From contig JAGYKR010000009.1 of the NCBI GenBank assembly GCA_018401375.1, positions 1-64,000 of the forward strand: a DNA stretch of 64,000 nucleotides, in the 5' to 3' direction. The position numbers and the translations under genes are program-made. The notes under the pieces were generated by a model that worked only from the letters and a program-made list of their open reading frames with translations, was not told where the DNA came from and made no database searches. Origin of the DNA: Ilumatobacteraceae bacterium (GTDB lineage Bacteria; Actinomycetota; Acidimicrobiia; Acidimicrobiales; Ilumatobacteraceae). Positions within the stretch are counted from its first letter, which is position 1. Every line of letters begins with the position of its first letter. Of this stretch, positions 51,797-59,772 are shown in pieces.

Positions 51797-52426
51797 GTGG
51801 GCTATCCGCAGAGATTTCTGAACGATGATGAATCAGTAGCGGTGGACCTCCACCCGCACTGGTCGCACTTTTTCAGGCCCGTCGCTTCGCTTCTGTTGGC
51901 CCTTGTGGTGGGGGTAGTTACCCCGATCCTGTTCGGCCCCGGTAGTTGGGGTCGCAACATTCTCGGATGGATTGCGCTGGCAGCGATCGCAGCCGGTAGC
52001 GCGTGGACCGTAGCCCGTTACATCAGTTGGGTGACCAGCCATTTTGTGGTGACGAACCATCGGATTATCTATCGCACCGGATGGCTGCGAAAGCACGGGA
52101 TCGACATCCCGTTGGACCGGGTCAACAATGTGGTGATCTCCCAGAGTCTGAGCGAACGGATCATCGGGGCCGGGGATCTACTGATCGAATCAGCAGGGGA
52201 GTCCGGCCAGCAGCGCTTCAGCGACATCCGGGCTCCGATGAGGGTACAAAATCAGATCTACGCCCAAATTCAGATCGAGAAGCAGATCCATCGGCGCAGC
52301 GAGCACACCATCGCCCCGGGTAGCGATGTGGCCTCCCAACTTGAACGGCTCGAAGGCCTCCTCGAGCGTGGGGCATTGACCCGTGAGGAGTTTGAGTTTC
52401 AGAAGTATCGCCTGCTGACCGAGTGA
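51797..52426 (+). CDS. Membrane PH-domain protein with SHOCT tail
   Basis: A 209-residue protein: a short N-terminus, two membrane helices (LLLALVVGVVTPILF and IALAAIAAGSAWTVARY), a bacterial PH domain (FVVTNHRIIYRTGWLRKHGIDIPLDRVNNVVISQS, about 85-150) and a C-terminal SHOCT motif (LERLEGLLERGALTREEFEFQKYRLL). Such bPH2 proteins are common in actinobacteria and probably sense or bind membrane partners. GTG 51797. No specific role is known to me. Confidence 0.85.
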   Translation: MGYPQRFLNDDESVAVDLHPHWSHFFRPVASLLLALVVGVVTPILFGPGSWGRNILGWIALAAIAAGSAWTVARYISWVTSHFVVTNHRIIYRTGWLRKHGIDIPLDRVNNVVISQSLSERIIGAGDLLIESAGESGQQRFSDIRAPMRVQNQIYAQIQIEKQIHRRSEHTIAPGSDVASQLERLEGLLERGALTREEFEFQKYRLLTE

Positions 52427-52494
52427 GGGTAAGCCTCCGTCACGCGCTGTGCGCCGAGTCGGATCCACTCTGGGGAACCTGCAACACTCAAGAG

Positions 52495-53373
52495 ATGGCT
52501 ACAGCGAAACTTCCCACCGGTATCGAGTTGGAGTATCAGACTTTCGGATCTGCCAGTGACCCAACTTTGTTGGTGGTGATGGGCTTTACCGCCCAGATGA
52601 CTGCGTGGCCGGAAACCTTCTATGAGATGTTGGCGGGCCACGGACTACATGTGGTGCGTTTTGATAACCGTGATTGTGGTCTGTCCACTCACCTTGATGG
52701 CCTCAAAGCCGATGCGATGGCGGTGATGGGTGCCCTCCAAAGTGGCGAACCGATCCCTGAGGTTCCCTACACCTTGTCGGATATGGCTGCTGACGGGATT
52801 GGGCTTCTCGATCATCTCGGCGTAGAACGCGCCCACATCATGGGTGCATCAATGGGTGGGATGATCGTGCAGACCATGGCGATCGAATACCCGGATCGGA
52901 TCGCAACACTGACCTCAGTGATGAGCAGCCCCGGTGACTTGGCTGTGGGCAAACCAACCAAAGAGGCCCGCACCGCGTTACTGGCCACCCCGCCGAGCGA
53001 TCGGGCCGCATTCATCGAATCCGCTACCCAAAATGCTGTGTGGGCCTCCAAGCGGTACGTGAACCTCGATCAGTTGCGGTCCAACGCAGCGTTCGCCTAT
53101 GACCGGGCTTTTTACCCTGAGGGCGCAACCCGGCAGCTGGCGGCGATCTATGCGAGCGGGGATCGCTCTGAGAAGTTGAAGTCGCTGAGTGTTCCGACCT
53201 TGGTGTTGCACGGCTGTGACGACACCTTGATCCAGCCTGACGGTGGGTTCCGGACCGCCGAACTGATCCCTGGAGCTCACCTGTTGATGCTCGCTGATAT
53301 GGGCCACGACATGCCCGAGCCCTTATGGCCGATGATGGTGAACGCGGTCGTTGGCCACATCCGCACCGCCTGA
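52495..53373 (+). CDS. Alpha/beta hydrolase
   Basis: A 292-residue hydrolase. Nucleophile Ser in GASMGGMIVQTMA, Asp probably in VLHGCDDTLI and His in DMGHDMP. The opening LEYQTFGSASDPTLLVVMGF and NRDCGLSTHLDG are typical of the esterase/lipase-like group around polyketide-type hydrolases. ATG 52495 is chosen; the frame is open upstream to 52423, where it would overlap the PH gene by 4 bp. Substrate unknown; proximity to an acyl-CoA racemase suggests a lipid or branched acid. Confidence 0.82.
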   Translation: MATAKLPTGIELEYQTFGSASDPTLLVVMGFTAQMTAWPETFYEMLAGHGLHVVRFDNRDCGLSTHLDGLKADAMAVMGALQSGEPIPEVPYTLSDMAADGIGLLDHLGVERAHIMGASMGGMIVQTMAIEYPDRIATLTSVMSSPGDLAVGKPTKEARTALLATPPSDRAAFIESATQNAVWASKRYVNLDQLRSNAAFAYDRAFYPEGATRQLAAIYASGDRSEKLKSLSVPTLVLHGCDDTLIQPDGGFRTAELIPGAHLLMLADMGHDMPEPLWPMMVNAVVGHIRTA

Positions 53374-53429
53374 ATCACGCCACATACACGTCGATACCCC
53401 CCCTGTGAACCCTTTAAAGGAGCGCTGAC

Positions 53430-54587
53430 ATGCCTGGACCATTGAACGGATATCGGATTATCGAGATCGCTGGCATCGGACCCGGCCCATTCGCCGCGAT
53501 GATGCTGGCGGATATGGGTGCCGAAGTGGTGCGCGTTGATCGCGCCCAAGCGGTACGCGGACCGGCCCCTGACACCCCGCACGCCGATGTGTTGTTGCGC
53601 GGCCGTCAAAATGTTGCCATTGACTTGAAAAATCCCGAAGGCGTGGCGGCACTGTTGGAACTCGTGGCGGGCGCTGATGCGCTCATCGAAGGCTTCCGCC
53701 CAGGTGTGATGGAGCGTCTCGGTGTCGGCCCGGAAGTCTGTCTTGAGCGCAATCCGCGCCTCGTGTACGGCCGGATGACCGGCTGGGGTCAAGAGGGCAT
53801 GTATGCCCAGGCCGCCGGCCATGACATCAACTACATCTCCTTGGCTGGCGCACTGGCTCATTACGCCCGAGCCGGTGAAGCGCCGGTCCCACCGCTCAAT
53901 ATGGTGGGTGACTTCGGTGGCGGTGGCATGTTCCTCGCCTACGGCGTGGTTTGTGCGTTGCTCGAAGCGCAGCGCAGCGGATCTGGTCAAGTGATCGACA
54001 CCGCAATGGTGGATGGTGCCGCAGTGTTGATGTCGATGTTTTGGACCATGTCCACCACCGGCATGTTCGATCCCGATCGTCCAGGCACGGGCCTACTCGA
54101 CACCGGCGCTCATTTCTACGACGTCTATAAATGCGCAGATGGCAAATACATCTCGATCGGTTCCATCGAGCCTCAGTTTTATGCCGAGTTGTTGCGTTTG
54201 ACAGGTCTCGAAGGTGATGCTGGGTTTGCCGACCAGATGAATAAGGCCGATTGGCCGAACCTGAAGACGCAGATCGCTCAAGTGTTTTTGGCGAAGACCC
54301 GCGCCGAATGGTGTGAGATCATGGAAGCTACCGATGTGTGTTTTGCTCCGGTACTCACAATCAACGAGGCCGCCGAACATCCCCATAACGTGGAGCGCGG
54401 CACCTTTATTGAGGTGGCCGGCAAGACGCAGCCCAAGCCTGCACCGCGATTTTCGCGCAGCGTCCCTGAGGTGAAGAGCCCTCCGGCCCATCCCGGTCAG
54501 CACACCAGCGAGGTGCTGACCGCTTGGGGTCTGGACGCGGCGCGGATCGAGGCGCTACTCGCCTCCGGCGCTGTGCGTCAGGCCTGA
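53430..54587 (+). CDS. Alpha-methylacyl-CoA racemase (CaiB/BaiF family)
   Basis: A 385-residue CoA-transferase-fold enzyme. The acid/base pair of M. tuberculosis MCR is in GHDINYISLAGAL (His) and MVGDFGGGGMFLAYG (Asp), and both are intact here. It epimerises 2-methyl acyl-CoAs during degradation of branched lipids. ATG 53430 is preceded by AAAGGAGCG at a suitable distance. The next gene starts 4 bp later. Confidence 0.9.
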   Translation: MPGPLNGYRIIEIAGIGPGPFAAMMLADMGAEVVRVDRAQAVRGPAPDTPHADVLLRGRQNVAIDLKNPEGVAALLELVAGADALIEGFRPGVMERLGVGPEVCLERNPRLVYGRMTGWGQEGMYAQAAGHDINYISLAGALAHYARAGEAPVPPLNMVGDFGGGGMFLAYGVVCALLEAQRSGSGQVIDTAMVDGAAVLMSMFWTMSTTGMFDPDRPGTGLLDTGAHFYDVYKCADGKYISIGSIEPQFYAELLRLTGLEGDAGFADQMNKADWPNLKTQIAQVFLAKTRAEWCEIMEATDVCFAPVLTINEAAEHPHNVERGTFIEVAGKTQPKPAPRFSRSVPEVKSPPAHPGQHTSEVLTAWGLDAARIEALLASGAVRQA

Positions 54588-54591
54588 GTGG

Positions 54592-55449
54592 ATGAGCACA
54601 CTCGTCTATTTACACGCCCATCCCGATGACGAAGCCATCTTGACGGGTGGCTCGATGGCGAGAGCTCGCGCTGAGGGCCATCGGGTGGTGCTCGTGGTAG
54701 CTACCGATGGTGCTCACGGCGAGGTGCCCGAGGATCTTGCTCCGGGGGAGACCTTGATGGATCGTCGGCGGGTGGAGACCGAACGCTCCGCCGAGGTGCT
54801 CGGCGTGGATCAGGTGCACTGGCTTGGCTATACCGATTCGGGGATGACCGGATGGGAACAGAATCAGGATCCAGGATGCTTTTTGCAGGCCGACACCGAA
54901 GCGGTAGCGACTCAACTCGCGGAACTGCTGGTGGGTGAGTCTGCCGATGTACTCGTGATCTATGACTGGCACGGCGGTTATGGCCATCCCGATCACATCA
55001 AGGTGCATCGTGTTGGACTGCGAGTCGAAGAGATGTTTGCCGAGGAGTTGCTCGCCGGGCAGCACGGTCCACTCGCTGTGTTTGAAGCCACCATGAATCG
55101 GGACGAGTTTGCCCGGATGATCGCAGTGGCCCGTGAACAGGGGACGGATATTGGCGGCGACTCGGTTGATGATTTTGACCCGGAGGCTCCCGCTGATGAT
55201 GGGAACCCGTTCGGGACGCCAGAGGCCGAACTCACCCATCGAGTAGATGTCAGCGGGTACGTGCATCTCAAGCGAGCAGCGATCGCGTGTCATCGCAGCC
55301 AGATCTCTGATTCGGCCTTTTTCTTGCAGATGGATGAAGGACAGTTTGCAGTTGCGTTCGGCACCGAATGGTTTATTCGCCGCGGCGCTGACCACGATCT
55401 GCGCGAGGGGTGGCTGCTTGAAGATCAAATGCCCGGGGGTAGTAGCTGA
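54592..55449 (+). CDS. PIG-L family deacetylase (LmbE-like)
   Basis: A 285-residue zinc-dependent N-acetyl hydrolase. Zinc ligands: AHPDDE near residue 9 and the later His in GYGHPDHIKVH. Relatives are MshB and Mca of mycothiol metabolism; length is compatible with both but I cannot distinguish them. Starts ATG 54592, 4 bp after the racemase gene. Its stop overlaps the next start by TGATG. Confidence 0.88.
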   Translation: MSTLVYLHAHPDDEAILTGGSMARARAEGHRVVLVVATDGAHGEVPEDLAPGETLMDRRRVETERSAEVLGVDQVHWLGYTDSGMTGWEQNQDPGCFLQADTEAVATQLAELLVGESADVLVIYDWHGGYGHPDHIKVHRVGLRVEEMFAEELLAGQHGPLAVFEATMNRDEFARMIAVAREQGTDIGGDSVDDFDPEAPADDGNPFGTPEAELTHRVDVSGYVHLKRAAIACHRSQISDSAFFLQMDEGQFAVAFGTEWFIRRGADHDLREGWLLEDQMPGGSS

Positions 55450-56000
55450 TGAGTCGGATCTATTTGGTTCGTCACGGCCGAGCGGCCGCCGGCTGGGACG
55501 TGGACCCCGATCCGGATCTCGATGAGTTCGGTTGGCGACAAGCTCATGCAGTGGCTGAAACTCTGATCCCGATCGGTCCCTGTGCGATCGTCACGAGCCC
55601 GCTACTGCGTTGTCGGTCCACGGCGATCCCGACCGCAACCTCTTGGGGCAGCGAGCCGGTCATCGAGCCGCTGGTTTCGGAGATCCCTTCCCCACCGGGC
55701 GTGGAGATGGTGGACCGGGTGGGTTGGCTGCGCGAAGCGATGACTGGTAACTGGACCGATCTCGGTGCGCGTTATACCGATTACCGAGATCAGGTGGTGG
55801 CTCGGGTGGCAGCCTGCACGGGCGACACCGTGATTTTTTCGCATTTTGTAGCGATTAACGCCGTGATTGGCGCCTGCCTCAACGATGACCGGCTCGTGAT
55901 CAGAAGTCTGGATAACTGCTCGGTGACCGTTGTGGAAGTCACCGACAGTGGGATCGGTCTCCTCGAAGGCGGACATGAAGCGGACACGCTCATCCGCTGA
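55449..56000 (+). CDS. Histidine phosphatase (phosphoglycerate-mutase-like)
   Basis: A 183-residue protein of the 2H-phosphatase superfamily. The RHG motif is in IYLVRHGRAAAGWD, and the second His in SHFVAINAVIG. No Arg-rich loop typical of glycolytic PGM is present, so it is more likely a broad phosphatase. ATG 55449 shares a base with the previous stop. Role inferred only from the family. Confidence 0.85.
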   Translation: MSRIYLVRHGRAAAGWDVDPDPDLDEFGWRQAHAVAETLIPIGPCAIVTSPLLRCRSTAIPTATSWGSEPVIEPLVSEIPSPPGVEMVDRVGWLREAMTGNWTDLGARYTDYRDQVVARVAACTGDTVIFSHFVAINAVIGACLNDDRLVIRSLDNCSVTVVEVTDSGIGLLEGGHEADTLIR

Positions 56001-56015
56001 GGCAGACTGATCGCA

Positions 56016-56750
56016 ATGATTGTGAAGATGAAACCGCTCGCCGATACCCGGCCTGTCCTCGGTGCCGCAGTGGCAGTGGCTCTGGCAGTTGCTGGTTTGC
56101 TGACGGGTTGCGCTGGTTCAGGCTCACAAGGGGGTCCCCCGTCTACTCTGGCCCCCCTCGACACCGGCACCGGAGTAACTGACTCCACAGTGGCGAACTC
56201 GCAGACCACCACCGCCACTTTGCCGGTGATCTCTCTTGAACCAGTTCCCCTGTCGGGTCTGGTGCTGTCTGCAAACAGTCTCGGTGAGGCCCGGTTTGGG
56301 GACGAACCTGAGGCCACGATTGCGTATGTTTCCAGCTTGCTCGGATCCCCGACGGCCGATACCGGGTGGCTTGATCCCGAGTCGGTGACATCTGCCCTGT
56401 TGTGTGAGCGCGCCAGTTTCCGGCAAGTGGAATGGGGAGTGCTGCGCGTGGAGTTCGGTTCCCCGTCGATTTATGGGCCAGCGGAGGCCCATTTCATCGG
56501 CTGGGATTACGGCACCGACGGGCGTCTCGGCGAGGATCCCGAAGGCATCATCACCGGACTCGGTGTAGGGCTCGGGGCGCGAATAGATGAACTGTTGGTG
56601 GCGTACCCGACCACGGAACTGCATGAAGGCGAAGAGGGGAACTTCCCGCCCAGCTTCACTGAGGAGGGCGGACTTTCCGGGTTCACTACCGGAACCACTG
56701 ACTCCGATGTGATCACGGTCATGCAGGCAGGGGAACGTTGTGGCTGGTGA
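56016..56750 (+). CDS. Putative lipoprotein
   Basis: A 244-residue secreted protein. A hydrophobic signal (AAVAVALAVAGLLTGC) ends in a lipobox Cys near residue 32. A Thr/Ser linker follows, then a beta-rich domain with two Cys (LLCERASF and ERCGW) that could form a disulfide. The segment SLGEARFGDEPEATIAYVSSLLGSP resembles a repeating fold seen in small actinobacterial lipoproteins. ATG 56016 or ATG 56028. It overlaps the next gene's start by 11 bp. Confidence 0.72.
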   Translation: MIVKMKPLADTRPVLGAAVAVALAVAGLLTGCAGSGSQGGPPSTLAPLDTGTGVTDSTVANSQTTTATLPVISLEPVPLSGLVLSANSLGEARFGDEPEATIAYVSSLLGSPTADTGWLDPESVTSALLCERASFRQVEWGVLRVEFGSPSIYGPAEAHFIGWDYGTDGRLGEDPEGIITGLGVGLGARIDELLVAYPTTELHEGEEGNFPPSFTEEGGLSGFTTGTTDSDVITVMQAGERCGW

Positions 56751-57111
56751 CATACATTCCGTGGTGGCCTGGGTGATGATCGGTGTCAATGCGGCAGCCG
56801 GACTGTGGGCCCTCGGATCACATCGGGTTCCGGTGATTCGGGTGGCAGCGATGTGGTGGTTGATCACAGTCGGCTACCTGATCACGTTCGTGATGGCCTT
56901 TACGGGGACGTGGCTGGCGACGCGCCCAGGGGCGGTGCTAGGAGACTTTCACGCTTTATATGGCTTCTCCACCCTGATCGCCGTGGGGATTTTGGTCAGC
57001 TATCGCCGTAGCCCATTCATGGTCGGGCGAGCCCATTTGCTGTATGGCTGCGGAAGCCTGTTCGTGATGGGTCTCGGCATCAGAAACTTATATCTCAGCC
57101 CTTACGGCTGA
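56740..57111 (+). CDS. Small integral membrane protein
   Basis: A 123-residue protein with four predicted membrane helices (VVAWVMIGVNAAAGLWAL, VAAMWWLITVGYLITFVMAF, LYGFSTLIAVGILVSY, LLYGCGSLFVMGLGI) and short loops. Starts at GTG 56740 within the lipoprotein gene's last codons, so the two are probably cotranslated. Convergent with pckG, 9 bp between. No family recognised. Confidence 0.75.
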   Translation: MAGDIHSVVAWVMIGVNAAAGLWALGSHRVPVIRVAAMWWLITVGYLITFVMAFTGTWLATRPGAVLGDFHALYGFSTLIAVGILVSYRRSPFMVGRAHLLYGCGSLFVMGLGIRNLYLSPYG

Positions 57112-57120
57112 AATACAGAA

Positions 57121-58914
57121 TCAGGCCAGTTTGGCTTCGAGATTGTCCACGGCCACCTGCAAGGTGGCGGGCAAGAGATCACCAAACTGGTTGAAGTGTT
57201 CGCGGATCTGCGGGATCGCTTCACGCCAACCGGCCTGATCCACCGACAGAATCGCCTCGAGGTCGGCGGCGTCAATCTCAAGGCCGTTGGTGTCGAGGGT
57301 CCCTTCGGCTGGCAGGCGCCCGATCGCTGTGTCCACGGCATCAATCGAACCGTTGACCCGCTCAAACACCCACTTCAAAACCCGACTGTTCTCGCCGAAG
57401 CCAGGCCACAAGAAGCGGCCGTCTTCATCACGACGGAACCAGTTGACGAAGAAGATTTTGGGCAAGGCTTCCGGGTTGGAGGCTTTGCCGATCTCAAGCC
57501 AATGGGTGAAGTAATCAGCGAAGTTGTAGCCGCAGAACGGCAACATGGCCATCGGGTCAAAGCGCAGTTTGCCGACAGCGCCAGCCTGAGCGGCCGTGGT
57601 CTCTGAGGCCATGATTGAGCCGAGGAACACACCGTGTTCCCAGTCATAGGCCTCGGTCACCAGCGGCACAGTGGTGCGGCGGCGGCCACCGAACAAGATC
57701 GCCGAGATCGGTACGCCGGCGGGGTCTTCCCATTCGGGTGCGATCGACGGGCATTGGGAGGCCGGCACCGTGAAGCGGGCGTTCGGGTGAGCGGCGGGGG
57801 TTTCGGTTTCTGGTGTCCACTGGTTTCCGCGCCAATCGGTGGCCCGGGCCGGAGGCGTGTCGGTCATGTCTTCCCACCAGACATCGCCATCAGGGGTGAG
57901 GGCGGTGTTGGTATAGATCGCGTTGCCCCACAGGGTGTGCATCGCATTGGCGTTGGTGTCAAACCCCGTGCCCGGGGCCACACCGAAGAAGCCGGCCTCA
58001 GGATTGATCGCATAGAGGCGACCGTCATCACCAAACTTCATCCAGCAGATGTCATCGCCGATGGTCTCGGCCTTCCAACCCGGGATCGTCGGCACCAGCA
58101 TCGCAAGGTTGGTCTTGCCGCATGCGGACGGGAAAGCCGCTGCGATGTACTTGGATTCGTTGTTTGGGTTGGTGAGCTTGAGGATCAACATATGCTCGGC
58201 CAGCCAGCCGTCATCTCGGGCCATCACCGAAGCGATCCGCAGGGCAAAACACTTTTTGCCGAGGAGGGCGTTGCCGCCGTAGCCCGAACCGAAGGACCAG
58301 ATGTCCCGGGTCTCAGGGAAGTGCACGATGTACTTGTTATCGGGGTTACACGGCCACGGGGAATCGGCTTGGCCGGGCTCGAGGGGTGCACCCACCGAGT
58401 GCACGCACGGAACCCACTGGCCGTTATCGCCGAGCACATCGAGAGCGCCTTGTCCCATGCGGGTCATGATCCGCATGCTGACCGCCACATAGGCCGAGTC
58501 GGTGAGCTGTACGCCGATATGAGCGATCGGTGACCCGAGCGGCCCCATGGAGAAAGGCACCACGTACATCCGACGGCCCTTCATCGCTCCGGCATAGAGC
58601 GACATCATTTCTTCGCGCATTTCGGCGGGCTCACGCCAGTTGTTGTTGGGTCCGGCGGAGGCTTCGGTGGTGGAGCAGATAAAGGTGCGGTCTTCCACAC
58701 GTGCCACGTCACCTGGATCCGAGTGGGCCCAATAACTGTTGGGGCGCTTGGCCTCATCGAGTTTGGTGAAGGTGCCAGCTGCTACGAGTTCAGATGCGAG
58801 GCGGTCATACTCCTCGGCGGATCCGTCGCACCAGTAGATGTCGGTGGGCTGGAGTACTTCTGCCCACTGCTCGACCCATTGGTGAAGCTGTGTATTTCCG
58901 CTGGTCCCGCTCAT
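57121..58914 (-). CDS. pckG: Phosphoenolpyruvate carboxykinase (GTP)
   Basis: A 597-residue gluconeogenic enzyme converting oxaloacetate and GTP to PEP. It has [21 protein letters not shown], the P-loop with catalytic Cys [44 protein letters not shown], and [15 protein letters not shown] 58914 is preceded by GGGGAGAA. Length is canonical for the GTP-dependent family, which is typical of actinobacteria. Its 266-bp upstream gap ends in the terminator of the rpmB unit. Confidence 0.97.
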   Translation of the reverse strand: MSGTSGNTQLHQWVEQWAEVLQPTDIYWCDGSAEEYDRLASELVAAGTFTKLDEAKRPNSYWAHSDPGDVARVEDRTFICSTTEASAGPNNNWREPAEMREEMMSLYAGAMKGRRMYVVPFSMGPLGSPIAHIGVQLTDSAYVAVSMRIMTRMGQGALDVLGDNGQWVPCVHSVGAPLEPGQADSPWPCNPDNKYIVHFPETRDIWSFGSGYGGNALLGKKCFALRIASVMARDDGWLAEHMLILKLTNPNNESKYIAAAFPSACGKTNLAMLVPTIPGWKAETIGDDICWMKFGDDGRLYAINPEAGFFGVAPGTGFDTNANAMHTLWGNAIYTNTALTPDGDVWWEDMTDTPPARATDWRGNQWTPETETPAAHPNARFTVPASQCPSIAPEWEDPAGVPISAILFGGRRRTTVPLVTEAYDWEHGVFLGSIMASETTAAQAGAVGKLRFDPMAMLPFCGYNFADYFTHWLEIGKASNPEALPKIFFVNWFRRDEDGRFLWPGFGENSRVLKWVFERVNGSIDAVDTAIGRLPAEGTLDTNGLEIDAADLEAILSVDQAGWREAIPQIREHFNQFGDLLPATLQVAVDNLEAKLA

Positions 58915-59092
58915 GAATCATTCTCCCCGTTGTATGCCGGTGGTTGCTGGTAAGGGTGGATGTGTATCAGTGCTGTTGGTGTAGCTAGCAGGCCGCACAG
59001 GCTCTGCGCACAAGATCTGGGCACAGTGTGTCGCGAGGATCCCTCAACTACAAATCCCGCGAGAGGATTTAGTAGGAGAGACCGCCAAGAAA

Positions 59093-59125
59093 ATGTAAAA
59101 GCCCTCTTCTCCACGGAGAGAGGGC
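59093..59125 (-). terminator. Rho-independent terminator of the rpmB/cold-shock-like unit
   Basis: On the minus strand GCCCTCTCTCC pairs with GGAGAAGAGGGC (one bulge) around a short loop, then TTTT follows. Stem at 59101-59112 and 59115-59125. It lies 56 bp past the stop of the minus-strand gene at 59181. Confidence 0.82.
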
Positions 59126-59180
59126 GGGTGACATTGGTTGGAGATGTTCCTGAACGCACGAGGTCAGGCACCCTGCCGCG

Positions 59181-59402
59181 TCACTCTCCGGGGGTGGCCA
59201 TATCGACCTCGGACCCAAGGCTCAGGCGGGTGGCCTGGCCGGAGTCGTCGAGTTCGAAAATGACGCGCTGGCCCTGACGCAACATGCGAAAGAGAGACCC
59301 CTCAAGGGCGTTGTCGGCGAGGTCATAATCGGCGAGGTCGGTGTCGCACATGATGACACCGTGACCCGAGGACGGATCGTACGCCTTGATCACACCTTGC
59401 AT
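59181..59402 (-). CDS. Cold-shock-domain-like small protein
   Basis: A 73-residue protein from ATG 59402, the first start not overlapping rpmB. MQGVIKAYDPSSGHGVIMCDTD resembles the G-x-x-K-x-F/Y-x-x-x-x-G-x-G-F-I opening of cold-shock domains and GQRVIFELDDSGQATRLSL the end strand, but the RNA-binding aromatic KGFGFI is GHGVIM, so binding may be weakened. 13 bp after rpmB; probably one transcript with it ending at 59093. Confidence 0.65.
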   Translation of the reverse strand: MQGVIKAYDPSSGHGVIMCDTDLADYDLADNALEGSLFRMLRQGQRVIFELDDSGQATRLSLGSEVDMATPGE

Positions 59403-59415
59403 CTGGTGACCTGCC

Positions 59416-59607
59416 TCAGCCGGCCTTGACGATTTTGCCGGCCCGAATACACGAGGTGCACACGTTGATCCGCTGCGGAGTCTTATTAATGATCGCCCGG
59501 ACGCGCTGGATGTTCGGATTCCACCGACGCTTAGTCCGACGATGGGAGTGAGACACCGACATACCCCACGAGGGGCCCTTGCCACACACTTCGCACACTG
59601 ATGCCAT
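59416..59607 (-). CDS. rpmB: 50S ribosomal protein L28
   Basis: A 63-residue protein from ATG 59607 ([29 protein letters not shown]-type opening). The zinc form: CEVC near the start and CTSC in [15 protein letters not shown] is preferred over the 59616 start because L28 begins with Met-Ala/Ser. Zinc-free paralogues replace this form under zinc starvation in some actinobacteria; none is in view. Confidence 0.96.
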   Translation of the reverse strand: MASVCEVCGKGPSWGMSVSHSHRRTKRRWNPNIQRVRAIINKTPQRINVCTSCIRAGKIVKAG

Positions 59608-59705
59608 GGTCTTCAACTCCTGGGGAGATCACATCTTAAGAAAAACTGGACTCTGGCGAGGCCGCCAGAACAGCAGGTGGATGCTACCAGCGATTCTGTT
59701 CGCAG

Positions 59706-59738
59706 CGACATGGCAACGACATGGCAACGACATGGCGG
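59706..59738 (+). repeat. 3 x 11-bp tandem repeat between rpmB and recG
   Basis: CGACATGGCAA twice and CGACATGGCGG once. Lies in the divergent promoter region, 34 bp before the recG ATG; the 11-bp period matches one DNA turn. Confidence 0.9.
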
Positions 59739-59772
59739 CGTCGGCAACACCGGTTCATTACGATCCGTAGCC

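Noticed and set aside
58915-59092. Possible tRNA or small RNA upstream of pckG
   Set aside because: No cloverleaf or T-arm consensus; a promoter and leader region with one terminator at its far end.
59403-59585. Longer version of the cold-shock-like protein
   Set aside because: Would overlap rpmB almost completely in another frame; ATG 59402 is the first non-overlapping start.
59677-59772. Upstream in-frame extension of recG
   Set aside because: It passes through the 11-bp repeats and has no RecG similarity; ATG 59773 gives the normal start.
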